Positions 22,420 to 33,810 of a stretch of 64,000 bases of DNA are shown here, in pieces. The stretch spans positions 5,808,001 through 5,872,000 of the forward strand of contig JBAIAC010000001.1 in the NCBI GenBank assembly GCA_037349315.1, in the 5' to 3' direction. The notes below the pieces were generated by a model, which worked only from the letters and a program-made list of their open reading frames with translations, was not told where the DNA came from and did no database searches. Each line of letters starts with the position of its first letter. Position 1 is the stretch's first letter. The translations under genes and the position numbers were made by a program. The DNA is from Chelydra serpentina (lineage: Eukaryota > Chordata > Testudines > Chelydridae).

Positions 22420-24700
22420 TCTTAGAAGTGTAGGACTGGAAGAGACCTCAAGAGGCCATCTAGTCCAGTCCCTTACACTCAAGGAAGGACTATGTAATAA
22501 CTTGACCATCCCTGACAGGTGTTTGTCTAACCTGTTCTTAAAAACCTGCAGTGACAGAGATTCCACAACCTCCCAAGACAATTTGTTCCAGTGCTTAACC
22601 ACCCTGACAGTTGGGAAGTTTTTCCTACTGTCCAATGTAAAGTGCCCTTGCTTCAATGTAAGGCCATTGCTTCTTGTCCTATCCTAAGAGGTTAATGAGA
22701 AAAAATTTTCTCCCTCCTCCTTGTAACAACCTTTTATGCACTTGAAAACTGTTATCATGGCCCCTCTCAATCTGCTCTTCTCCAAACTAAACAACCCCAT
22801 TTTTTTCAAAATTCCCTCATAGGTCATGTTTTCTAAACCTTTAATCATTTTTGTTGTTCTCCTCTGGACTTTCTCCAATTTGTCCACATCTTCCCTGAAA
22901 TGTGGGGTGATCATATTTCCCTATGCTGAATACGGGTCACCTGATAAAATTACTCATATTCAAGCGAGTTCAATGACAGTCAATCAGAACTATGCAGTAC
23001 AAATGTTCAAATTAACATCAAGTTGACTGAATCCCTGTTAAAAAGACATCTTGCGTAGTTGGATTATTTTTATTTACCGTCTTGTCTTTAAGGCTTTAGA
23101 GCTCACACGGGGAGAGGTGACATACACACTCTCCCATACACCTCTCTTACATTGGGGGGTGGTGACCGACAAACCTGACCCTCCCTGCCTGGTGATCTCC
23201 ACTCTCCATGCCTTGCTGGGCCCCCAGGACAGACCCACCTCTCCAGGTACCTGGTGCCGCGTCTTCCTGGGGAAACATGTGGGGGGCACCCAGGGTCACA
23301 TGCCCTCCCTCCCCAGATTTCTGTCACGGTTCAGAATGTGGCCAGCAGCAGCCTTTCGGCACTGTGTGGGAGACAAGGGTTGGGAGTTGCTTCCAGCTGC
23401 GGAGTGGGGGAGAAGGGATGACCTGGCCCATCTCTTTGCAGAACTCATCTCTTCCCACGCCCCTGCTCCCCTCGGGATGGAAGTAGCTGGTCCCTTCCTG
23501 CCCACACAGTGCTGAAAGGCAGCTAACACCTCCACCACCTGTCCCCCAACTACAGCAGGAAGGGGTTAAGTCCTAAAGATGCATTGTGCACCAGGGACCA
23601 GAGAACACGACTGCCGGGGCTTCAGCAAATCTGGCCAGAGAGGTGGCTCATCAGGGGAAGGTGCCTAGGGGACAGAGCAGCCCCACACTCCCAGGGGCAG
23701 GGCCCAAGGTGGGGCGGGAGGAGAACAGATTAAGGGGGTGCTAAGCCCCTTCCTGGGGTACTGCTGTGGAGCCTGCAAGGTCAGGGTGGAAACAGGGTGG
23801 AAATTGCTTCCCTGACCACTCCAGAGCTTAGCTGAGGGGCGGAGAGGCTTCCCCGTGCCAGGACTGTGTGAGGCTTTGGCAGATGCAGGGCTCTTCTCCT
23901 CCTGGCTAGCACCCTTGGTTGGAGGGTCTTGGGCTTTCCTGGGGCTCTGGAGTAGCCAGAGGAAGAGTGGGAAGGAAGGAGCCTGCTGGCCAGGCTGCTG
24001 GTGAACTGAGCACTCCGACTAGGGGCTGGCTCTCCGCACATTGCTGGGAGTGGGCGCGCCATATTGCGGGAGATATGGAGAAGCAGCGGGGCTGGGGGGG
24101 ATGAAGGAGCAAAGCAGGGAGAGGACAGAGAGATGGGGAGCACGTAAAGGGCCGATGGGTGGGCAGCAGAGGCAACACGTTACCGGCCGCTGCCTGGCGC
24201 CTGCCCACACTCACCAGCCCTTGCAGCTCGCAGCCAGTGCCGTCTGGAAACGGAATGGGGCCCTGCTGGCCGAGAGCTGGCATGCAGCGGGGGCTGCGTT
24301 GATGGACAAGCAGGGGGAGTGGCCGGCCCTGTGGGCTGTAGCTTTGCCCCACCACCAGCCTTGCACACCTACCCCTATCGTCAGCCACTGGAGCGCCCCC
24401 CATTAACCGCTGGTGAGTGAGCGGCTGGTGAGGAGGGATCCAGCCAGCAGCAGGACCCGACAATACTGATGGGGAGAGACAGAAAATACGGGACAATTTG
24501 CCTGTTTTTAAGAAAAAGTCAGGACACTTGCAGGAGCGCTTAAATACAGCACTGTCCCTTTTAAAATGGAATGTCTGGTCAACCTACAGAAATGTGGTAC
24601 CCAGAACTAGACACAATACTCCAGTTGAGGCCTAATCAGTGTGGAGTAGAGTGGAAGAATTATTTCTCATCTTGCTTACAACATTCCTGCTAATACATGG
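22420..24700 (-). pseudogene. CR1 LINE 3' part, split by a 1.68-kb DNA transposon
   Basis: The 3' tail of the minus-strand element lies at 22,420-22,500 (GAAGAGACCTCAAGAGGCCA). It continues with the end of ORF2: the [20 protein letters not shown] segment and the KLEKVQRRTTKMIKGLENMT segment up to 22,905. The CR1 text resumes at 24,598 with TACCCAGAACTAGACACAAT ACTCC and runs to about 24,700. The break point carries the duplicated GAAATGTGG, so the interrupting DNA came later. The copy is 5'-truncated and full of stops. Confidence 0.88.
22906..24588. mobile_element. 1.68-kb non-autonomous DNA transposon inside CR1
   Basis: The insert is bounded by GAAATGTGG at 22,897-22,905 and again at 24,589-24,597. 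Its ends, GGTGATCATATTTCC on the left and, inverted, GGTTGACCAGACATTCC on the right, form a diverged terminal repeat. The body from 23,100 to 24,460 is GC-rich with no stops for long stretches on both strands, but no frame shows a recognisable motif. A hAT-type element is the likely class given an 8-9 bp duplication. Confidence 0.7.
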
Positions 24701-25224
24701 TATTACAAAGTGTTCATGGTCCTCTCCTGGAGTGGAAAGAGCTGGTTGTGGAGAAGCTAGTCCCTGCTGTTAGCAGCAGCATTCATTGGCTGGTGATGCT
24801 GAAATGGGCCCCTGGCATGCAGGCCTGGCAGGGAACCACAGTGTGGCGGAGGGATGGGGAGCCTATGCCACCATCACTGCTGGATCACAGGTTCATATGC
24901 TCCAGACTGTTATGGCAACTCTCTCCCGAGAATGCCGGGTGAGAGGGTTTGGATTGTGGAGATTCTCTCACACATGACAGAACAGCTGAATTGGCATGCC
25001 TGATGTATATAAGTAAGTGTTACACATTAAAATTTGAGGAAGGGGCCCATCTTTCGGTGTCTCTTCCACTGTCATGAAGCGAAGGGATTTACCATACTGA
25101 GGTGAGTTCACTAGCCATTGGGCTACAGAGTGATTCTCACACTTTCACTGGCCCAATTAATATTAAAATTCTTCAACTGAAGTGGAACAAGTTCAATAAG
25201 AGAGCCTGAGGAAGCCTAACATCA

Positions 25225-25335
25225 GAATATCCCTTAGCTCAGTGATTAGGGCACTCACCTGAGAGATGGCAGATCCCTGTTCAAATCCCTTCTCCTCATG
25301 AGGTAGTATGAGAGGACTTGAGCTGGTAGGGTTGC
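25225..25335. repeat. Palindromic tRNA-like repeat, left arm
   Basis: TTAGCTCAGTGATTAGGGCA CTCACC is followed by GATCCCTGTTCAAATCCCTT. This is an A-box-like and a B-box-like sequence in tRNA spacing, matching the left arm at 18.7 kb. The right arm is cut short near 25,325, where a GTAGGGTTGCCAAC sequence begins. A detached right arm of the same family may lie at 25,085-25,140. Confidence 0.5.
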
Positions 25336-25729
25336 CAACTTTCTAACTACATAAAACCGAACACCCTTGCCCCGCCTCTTCGCTGAGGCCCCGCCCCTGC
25401 TCCACCCCTTCTCTGCTAACTTTTGTTGATTGCATTCTGGACCCTAAATACCTAACGCAGGTTTTCTGGATCACAATATTGTTCCTGTGATTTTCTAAGC
25501 ACTTACAACTTAAACATTTCAATGCTCAGCATGGCAATGCCTATGTCCCTTTGCATGTCCAGGCCACAGTCCTCCTGTCTATGCTGTAGCTAAATCTGAT
25601 TGAATACTTAACACAGACTGTAAACTCTTCAGGGTGGGGACCATTTTTATTGTTATGTATTTGACCATTACTTAGCATGATTGGCTCCAATGTTTGATTT
25701 GGAACCTAGTTGCTACCACATTACAAGTA

Positions 25730-26316
25730 ATCATAGAAGTGGAAGGGACATCAAGAGGTAATTTAGACCAGTCCCCTGCACTCATGGCAGGACTAAGTAT
25801 TATCTAGACCATCCCTGACAGGTGTTTGTCTAACCTGCTCTTAAAAATCTCCCATGATGGAGATTCCACAACCTCCCTAGGCAATTTATTTCAGTGCTTA
25901 ACCAACCACCCTGACAGTTGGACATTAGGAAAAACTTCCTAATGTCCAACCTAAACCTCCCTTGCTGCACTTTAAGCCCATTGCTTCTTGTCCTATCCTC
26001 GGATATTAAGAACAATTTTTCTCCCTCCTTGTAACAACCTTTTATGTACTTGAAAACTGTTATGTCCCCTCTCCGTCGTCTCTTTTCCAGACTAAATAAA
26101 GCCAATTTTTTCAATCTTCCCTCATAGGTCATGTTTTCTAAACCTTTATTCATTTTTTTCCACTCTTCTCTGGACTCCCTCCAATTTGTCCACATCCTTC
26201 CTGAAATGTGACACCCAGAACTGGACACAATACTCCAGTTGATGCCCAATCAGCATGGAGTAGAGTGGAAGAATTACTTCTCATGTCTTGCTGACAACAC
26301 TCCTGCTAATGCATCC
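25730..26316 (-). pseudogene. CR1 LINE 3' fragment
   Basis: The minus strand carries the 3' tail at 25,730-25,800 and the end of ORF2. The segments read ENMTYEGRLKKLALFSLEKR, GDITVFKYIKGCYKEGEKLF and RFRLDIRKFFLMSN, and a stop or shift separates them from the 5' part. Its closest relative in the window is the copy at 32.5 kb. It is 5'-truncated at about 26,316. Confidence 0.85.
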
Positions 26317-27504
26317 ATGCATAATATCTAATTAATAATAATGAATTCCTGTGCCTCAGTGACTGAAAAGCAGGGTGCCTAGAATACATTTATAGAGAGG
26401 CCCATGTGTATACATGAAATGGTCATGTGAAGCCACCTGGAGCACAAAAGTGGAATAGCGGTAAAAAGAATAGTGAGCTTTTCATATAATGCAGTAGCAT
26501 CAGTAGAAAGATAGAAAGATTCAGTTGCAGAAACAGCACAAGCTTTTAAGTCCTCCCACTGTAAAAATGTCAAGCATGAACACAGCCACAAAAGCCAAAG
26601 CCCTAAATAAACAATACAGCCTATTAATATTTCAATGTTTACTGTTTTTTAATCCTCCTCCCCCTTCTTTTCATCCATAAGAAACACCCACTGGAGGCAG
26701 CCAGATAGCTGGCACTTTTGGCAGAGAAAAGCTATTCTAGAAGACTTTCGGCTTACATTTCTCAAGAGCTCTGCCCCACAGCTCCAAACTTTGATGGGGA
26801 AGAAGACTAAATCCATATCCACACTTTTCCGACAATTTCAGAGACCTTTCTGACCTAGTTCAGTGAAACATAGCAATCTCCTTCCAGCTCTAAATCAGAC
26901 ATCAAAGTACAGAAAAAAAAATTGCTAAACTTATTTTGGGGGATAATACTCCCTTCCATACTTCGTTTACTCAGAGGTTAAACTCCTTTCTTTTCCAATA
27001 CTTGCTAGTAGCAGTGATGTAGACCCTAATGTGAATTAGCTTTATATTGACTTCCAGAGACAGATGAAGATGGTTATTTATCCTTCCCCAATTTATTAAA
27101 ATAACACCAAACCAATACATTTATGAGTAAATGTGAGATTTTGTGGCATAGATTCTCAAATGTGTCAGAATTAAAACTATCATATAAACTGATACTCTGC
27201 CTGTGATTATTTTGTCCAATGAATTAGAATTATGAGCAGTTTATATTAGGTTAATAAGACATTGGTGTTAAATTATGCCTAGAAATTTATTTTCTGAATA
27301 CACAAACTAACATGGTGTTCGGAGCAAATGAGTACACCACTAACATGTTTGTTTCATTCTCTCTCAAACATGCCCACCACCCTTTCCCTTGTGAAGCTAA
27401 TGGCTCTGTCTGATACTTTGGACGGTCATATGATGTGCACCATTGCAACAAGCCAGACTTGAAAACAGCATCAGGATTCTTATTGCGCCTTCAGTGAACT
27501 GGGA
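26317..27504. other. Intergenic sequence, nothing recognised
   Basis: AT-rich sequence without long frames, paired termini or tandem arrays. Confidence 0.55.
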
Positions 27505-27785
27505 GTTTATTATTGTTTAGTATGTATTTGTATTATAGTAGTGCCTAGCAACCCCAACTGACAGCAGGGGCCCGTATGATAGGCATAGTACAAATCCATA
27601 GTAAGAGATGGTCCCAAACCCAAATGTCTTACAATAGATAAGGCAGAATGGAAAGGAAACAAAAGCACAGAGAATTTAAGGGACTTGCCCATAGTCACAT
27701 AGCAGGTCACTGACAAAATAAGGAATAGAACCCGAGGTTTTCTGAGTCCCCGTCCAGTGCTCTATCTACTGGACAATGCCATTGC
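27505..27785 (-). repeat. Ancient amniote repeat with MIR-like part
   Basis: The left part (TTGTATTATAGTAGTGCCTA and AGGGGCCCGTATGATAGGCA) matches a common old amniote repeat I cannot name. The right part (GGGACTTGCCCATAGTCACA TAGCAGG, GAATAGAACCC, CCAGTGCTCTATCTACTGG) is a reverse-complemented MIR. Confidence 0.6.
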
Positions 27786-27948
27786 TCTGTCCAATGATGG
27801 GAGACAATAAGGATTTTATCTTGCATTGTGCTGAGCACTTCTGTAAACTGACTCCCACTGAAGTCAGTGAGAATTGAAAACTCTCAGCATCTAAACTTGT
27901 GATCCTCACAGTGCCCCCTACTGTGTGCAGTATGTAGCAGGTGTACAT

Positions 27949-29063
27949 TGGCGGTGCTTCAGAACTTTTCAGTTGCCATAAATAATCAGATAACTTACCT
28001 TAAGTATTTGCAGTATTTTCTAGAATTTCATACAGGCAATATTGCCATTAACAAGGAAAGGTTACATAACAATGTTTTTAATTGCCGTCAGTGTAGTTGT
28101 CCCAAAGGGGAGCCACGTTTGCTGCATAAGGATTTTATATACAGAATGGCAGTGCCCACAGATGAACTGGTAATATACACAAAAGGAAGGGAAAGCTCAC
28201 ACTCTGATGTCTGCAGCCTTCTGTTGCAAAACCAGGGTATAACTAAGTCGTTATTTTCTGCAGTTCATGAAAAAAATTGTGGTTATTCTTATTAAAATGA
28301 TTATCAAGTTACAGCTTAATAAAACAATATTTCATGAACATTAGGGCCAAATTTTCCAGGAATGCACACATCCCCACCAACCTGATTGAACTCTCACCTA
28401 TGCCCATCTAAATTAGGGGATATTTCACTGAAATCAATTAAGTTACACCCATGTAAAACCAGTCTGACCATAGAATAAGACCCATTGTCTCTGCAAAACC
28501 GCACACATTATACATCTAAATACAATGTCCATGAGTAATTACCAAATTTGCAAATAGGAAATCAGGGCTTTTGGGCTCAGTGGATACCGCTGCATTTTTC
28601 AAGCCATCCCCATTGGCTCTTTGGCCAAAGATTTGGCCCCAACAGTTTATTTCAGGACACAGTATATAAAAAAAAACAATTTTTATCTGTTGAGTGCATA
28701 TCGGTATTATTCTATAAGGCCATTTCTCTTTCTGCTATGCATAGTAGTTTAAATGGCAAAATTCTTGACTGTTGACAACATGATTGCTCCCTGCTTGGAT
28801 AAGTTCCATATGTGTAACTTCCTCGTACACATTGGTATTGATTTCATTTGTCTTTTTAGGGACTGACCCTACTCACACCGAAGGCAATGGCAAAACAAGC
28901 TTATCTTCACTAAATCTAGGATTAGGCCATTAAAAAGCATGCGTAGATTTTCCACTCGCTAGTATGTTCAGGATAGGATAAAGAGAGGTTATCTGCTGTC
29001 AAATTCCTTCTCATTGGGAGGTTTAGAAGCTCTACTGTTTTTGCCACTCCAAGCAGCACACCA
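27949..29063. other. Intergenic sequence, nothing recognised
   Basis: An open frame at 27,948-28,295 of 115 codons lacks any motif or start context and is probably chance. Nothing else is supportable. Confidence 0.4.
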
Positions 29064-29160
29064 AATTGCCGCCGCGGACGGCTGAAGACAGAAGCTGCCG
29101 CTGAATTACCGCCATGGGCGGTTGAAGACAGAAGCTGCCGCCGAATTCCCACCGCCGTGG
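29064..29160. repeat. 40-bp tandem GCC-rich repeat
   Basis: AATT is followed by a CCGCC block and GAAGACAGAAGCTGCCGC, starting at 29,064, 29,104 and 29,144, an exact 40-bp period over about 2.4 copies. The CpG density is far above the neighbourhood, so it belongs to a GC-rich repeat element. Confidence 0.75.
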
Positions 29161-29728
29161 GCGGCGTGTGCCACCCTAATGGCACACGGACTGCCGCCCC
29201 TTCCAGATTGCCACCGCAAGCACCTGCTTGGAATGCTGGTGCCCTGTTCAGAAGAGTTCTAAAGACAATCCTGATGCTGGACTCAAGATTTGTTTTTTAA
29301 TGTGTCTGAAATGAATGCTTGTGAAAGTGTAGGCCTGATAGTAGCAGCAGCCTGAACCCAGCATAGGGAATGCAGTCACTGTAAAAACTTTCAGTCAGTA
29401 CTACTCACCCCAACCATGACCTGCTTTACTCCTGTTCTTCCAGTTCTCTTTGGAACAGAGACTGTTAATCATGTCAAGTTGTGCCAGATGCCGAAGCAGT
29501 TTTGTGATATCAATAAATATACAAAGGAGACTAGGCTCAGAGTAAATTCATTTTCAGTCTCTCATCTAAGTAGGCTTTGAATTTAGAAGTGAAAGGCGAT
29601 GACTCTAATCTATTGTACTTCTTTCCTCTATGTAGGCCTGAGAATATGAAGCCATTTTCCAGGAACAGGAACTAACATGCTAGGTTGCTTATTAATGCAC
29701 ATTGAATTTCTCCAGCAGTCTTTATGTA

Positions 29729-29751
29729 TACACACACACACACACACACAA
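29729..29751. repeat. (CA)n microsatellite
   Basis: About eleven CA units directly follow TTTATGTATA. A short G run, GGGGGGGGGGG, lies nearby at about 29,814. Confidence 0.95.
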
Positions 29752-30274
29752 AATCTCAGACTTCAGTGGGAGGCATGTATGCATGTTAACTTCAAGACTG
29801 AATGTGTTAAAAATGGGGGGGGGGGAGGGAACATCACCAATCCCTATTTATTTTGTTAGGTCAGTGTTTTCAATAAACGTTTGATCAACTAAACACCTTT
29901 TCAGGTCTAACTGTATATACTGGTTAGTAGCCCTGATAGATTCCTAGGACAAGGGGTTTTCTTCTTTTAAACAGCAAATCATTTAAATTCCATTTGAGAC
30001 TGAATGAAACAACGCTGATTTTTTCAGATGATTCTGCTTTCTTTGCTAGAACCTTGATGGAATTATAATTATTGCTAAAGAGACACTGTAACTGTGAAAT
30101 AAATGAAGGAAAAACAATAATGAAAACATTTCAACAGACGTATGATAGCTAGCTGAAGTGATCCTGGGATTCCTCATTGGCCTCACAGATGACATTTTCT
30201 GGTAATGAGGTCACCTGAACATTTTTAAAGCAAGAAGCAGTTCTGTTCTTTCGGGCTTCTCCCGTCTTAGAAAC

Positions 30275-31021
30275 TGTAAGGGGGCTCGGACTCACCCGGC
30301 GGCGCCTCCTGCTGGTTGTCCTGGGAATTAGCTCGTCCAGCCCTGGAGCGCCCTCTGCAGGCCGGGGATCCGGCTTGCCCACTTTCCTCTAAGGCCCACA
30401 AGTCCCTCCCAGGACCCGGTGCCCCTTTAACTAGGGTGCTGCCCCTTTAACTAGGGTGCTGCCCCTTTAACTAGGGTGCTGCCCCTTTAACTAGGGTGCT
30501 GCCCCTCCCGGCAGTACCCCACAGATCTGGGTCTCCCCTCCCCAGGGGAACCCCCAACCCACTACCCCCACCTCGCCTCAATCTTAGGCTACTGCCAGTC
30601 ACCAGCTAGTCCCCGCGCCCTGGGGCAGACTGCAGCATAAGCCACTCATCACAGGCAAGGTTGGGTTGGACCTGCTGCCTCGGCCTACCCGTGGGTTACC
30701 CCCCTGTAACCCCTGTACCTATTGGGCCTTAACCAGGCCTGGAGTTTTCCTATCCTGGAGCTCCCCAGCCCCTCTAGCCTTCCCCCAGCCCTTCTCCACT
30801 CTAGGTACCTACTTAGGTCCTTGCAGCCAGGCCCTCCTTCCTCTAAGGCAGAGGAAGACTCTCTCTCCTGGCTGCCCTGGCCTTTATAAGGCCAGGCTTG
30901 TCTGTTTGGGGCGTGGCCCCCAGCTGAGCCTGCCTTCCCACTCAGCCCAGCTTTTAGCAATGCCCTCGCTTAGGGCTGTTTCAAGCCCCTCAGGGCATGA
31001 GCGGGGTTCTGTCCCGCTACA
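30275..31021 (-). mobile_element. Solo LTR (747 bp), minus orientation
   Basis: The segment begins TGTAAGGGGG and ends CCGCTACA, the TG...CA ends of an LTR. It is flanked by a perfect 5-bp duplication GAAAC (30,270-30,274 and 31,022-31,026). A TATA-like CCTTATAAAGG reads on the minus strand at 30,891-30,881, which sets the orientation. The sequence is GC-rich compared with its flanks. There is no internal retroviral or gag-pol sequence, so this is a recombined solo LTR. Open frames across it are compositional. Confidence 0.88.
30421..30500. repeat. Four perfect copies of a 20-bp unit within the LTR
   Basis: GCCCCTTTAACTAGGGTGCT is repeated four times without a mismatch at 30,421, 30,441, 30,461 and 30,481. 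A partial copy follows. Perfect identity suggests recent expansion or ongoing length variation. Confidence 0.97.
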
Positions 31022-31026
31022 GAAAC

Positions 31027-32485
31027 ATACAGCATTGTGGCCATGGATGTGTAAAGCTTGCATATGTGCCCTTACAAAAAATGGTTGCCTGGTATTTCCT
31101 GATGATTTTAAGTTCTAAATTATATTGGAGGGAGGGAAAATATTTTCTTAACATTCTCTTCAGAAGCAAGTGAAATTCTTTTTAATTTGTAAGCGGTTTT
31201 TGGGGGTTTTTTTTGCTACACAGCTTGATGGGTGTGCCATGTAAATTTATAGCAGCCAAAACAAAAGAAAATATACAGCTAGCTAACATCTGGGAGGGGT
31301 TTGTCTGACTCCCAACTGCAATCTGAACTGTGAATAAGAGCCTAGAAAATTGCTTGATCGGAGAGTACAAAAAGTAACATTACAGGTCTTCGCATCAACA
31401 TATTCCTATGCATTAATATAGAAAAAAGCCAAACACAGCCCCCATCAGTACACAGTAAATAAAACAGGCAGTTTTGATAGCAAAGACTTGGGGAAGCATC
31501 TCTAACAGTCGACTCATTCTGATACACAATTACTTTAGTTTGCTGGAGAATTGCTGCCTCAACACATCTTCTGCAGCAGCTCTTTATACTTGCAGGTGTC
31601 CATTGGTGATGTTAGGTATGGAAAGTAATTGGTGTGTACAGGGAACTTTAGTGAATACGCCCTTTTTTGCTGCTGTTAATGGTTTTCTTAAGGCACCTAC
31701 CATTTGTGTGGATTACAGAAAGGGGAGGGGAGGGTCTTTTTCTTCACACAGCATGATATAGGAGTATGAAGGCAGATTAACAGGGTATTCTGTGTATATT
31801 GAAGAGAAATAAAGATTGTTTTCTCTTATGGTATCCATCTTGCCTTTTGAACATCAGCTGAGCTACAGCATTGCCACAAGAAAAATGGTTGTCTGGTATT
31901 CCCGGGTGACTTTAATCTCTAAACTAGAATGTGCTACAATGCAGCCTACTCTCTAGCTGAGTTAATGGTGAGGCAGAGTTTTTTACTAGGATTATTACTT
32001 TATAGTACCTGCCGCTGTGCTAGGCAGCTTTAACAGCTGCCATCATAAGGACGCATGAGACACCCAGAACACTTCCATGATGCTAACATTAGTCACGTGC
32101 TTAGGGGGTGTGGATGTGAAGAGATGTCCTCTGTGCACCTGTGCAGAACACTCCATGATGTCAACACTGAGTACTTTTCCCTCCCTGTTTTACTAGCAGC
32201 TGTGCTAATACCATGTGGGTCCTGGAATTATGATCTTCACTTTAAAAAAAAAAGTGAACTAGGCTAAACAACAGTTAGGTACAGAAGTGCTGGGAAACTC
32301 CAGCTGAAATCAATGAGAGCTGTCAAAGCTCTGTATTTCTGACAGACATAGCACTAATCAGCGGGTTCACAACATGGGGATCACTCACAAACAGGTGTCA
32401 GGGGCCACACCCTTCCTATATTGATAAATAGGAGGTTCCAGATATGGAATGAGGTAAGAACCACTGTGATAGATAACATTTCATG
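31027..32485. other. Intergenic sequence with one internal duplication
   Basis: No gene is supported. About 50 bp near 31,066-31,118 (ATGGTTGCCTGGTATTTCC) resembles 31,873-31,925 (ATGGTTGTCTGGTATTCCC). Confidence 0.45.
32359..32466. mobile_element. Weak candidate for a short hAT MITE
   Basis: The ends CAGCGGGTTCACAACATG and, inverted, CAGTGGTTCTTACCTC look like diverged hAT termini enclosing 108 bp. The 8-bp flanks agree at only about half the positions, so the boundaries are uncertain. Confidence 0.35.
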
Positions 32486-33810
32486 GAATCATAGAATTGT
32501 AGGACTGGAAGGGACCTCAAGAGGTCATCTAGACCAGACTCCTGCACTCATGGCAGGACTAAGTATTAATTAGACCATCCCTGACCGGTATTTGCCTATC
32601 CTGCTCTTAAAAATCTCCAGTGATGAAGATTCCACAACCTCCATAGGCAATTTATTCCAGTGCTTAACCACCCTGACAGTTAGGAAGTTTTTCCTAACCC
32701 TCCTTTGCTTCAGTTTAAGCCCATTGCTTCTTGTCCTATCTTCAGGAGGTTAAGAACTATTTTTCTCCCTCCTTGTAACAACCTTTTATGTACTTGAAAA
32801 CTGTTATGTCCCCTCTCTGTCTTCTCTTTTCCAGACTAAACAAATCCAATTTTTTCAATCTTCCCTCAAAGGTCATGTTTTCTAGACCTTTAATCATTTG
32901 TGTGGCTCTTCTCTGGACTCTCTCCAGTTTGTCCACATCTTTCCTGAAATGTGGCGCCCAGAACTGGACACAATATTCCAGTTGAGACCTAATCAGTGCA
33001 GAGTAGAGTGGAAGAGTTGCTTCTCGTATCTTACATGCAACACTCATGCTAATACATCCCAAAATGATGTTCACTTGTTTTTCAACAGTGTTACACTGTT
33101 GATTCATATTTAACTTGTGGTCCACTCTGACCCTCAGATCCCTTTCCACAGTACTCCTTTCCCATTTTATATGTGTGCAACTGATTGTTCCTTCCTAAGC
33201 GCAGTACTTTGCATTTGTCCTATTGAATTTAATCCTATTTACTTCCAACCATTTATTCAGTTTGTCCAGATCATTTTTAATTATAATTTTATCCTCCAAA
33301 GCACTTGCAACCCCTCCCAACTTGGTATCATCCTCAAACTTTATAAGTGTATTCTCTATGCCATTATCTAAATCATCATTGAAGATATTGAACAGAACCA
33401 GACCCAGAACTGATCCCTGTGGGACCCCACTCATTATGCCCTTCCTGCATGACTGTGAACCAGTGATAACTACTCTCTGGGAACGGTTTTCCAACCAGTT
33501 ATGCACCCACATTATAGTAGCTCCATCAAGGTTGTATTTCCCTAGTTTATGAGAAGGTCATGCAAGACAGTATCAAAAGCCTTACTAAAGTCAACATATA
33601 CCACATCTACCACTTCCCCCTACCCACAAGGCTTGTTACCCTGCCAAAGAAAGCTATCAAGTTGGTTTGACATGATTTTTTCTTGACAAATCTATGCTGA
33701 CTTGTTACTTATCACCTTATTATCTTCTAAATGTTTTCAAATTGATTGCTTAATTATTTGCTCCATTATCTTTCTGGGTATTCTTTCATGCTGTACTCTT
33801 TCCCTTGATA
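32486..33810 (-). pseudogene. CR1 LINE 3' half with reverse transcriptase remnant
   Basis: On the minus strand the 3' tail lies at 32,486-32,560. The end of ORF2 is at 33,149-32,757 ([40 protein letters not shown]). The reverse-transcriptase part at 33,512-33,195 contains SGVPQGSVLGLVLFNIF and DTLIKFEDDTKLGG-like text, with FEDD where FADD is expected. Frames are broken by indels and the copy is 5'-truncated near 33,810. Confidence 0.9.

Noticed and set aside
23906..24496. 196-codon minus frame and overlapping frames in the GC-rich insert
   Set aside because: Several overlapping long frames occur on both strands at once, which reflects composition. No domain is visible.
27948..28295. 115-codon frame as a possible host exon
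   Set aside because: No splice sites, no motif and no codon bias were seen.
29064..29160. CpG island promoter of a gene
   Set aside because: The CpG-rich patch is a 40-bp tandem repeat of under 100 bp without an adjacent exon.
30421..30500. CRISPR-like array
   Set aside because: Units are contiguous with no spacers, and the host is a vertebrate. It is a minisatellite in an LTR.
30666..31118. 150-codon plus frame over the LTR
   Set aside because: It runs antisense through a solo LTR and beyond its end, so it is compositional.
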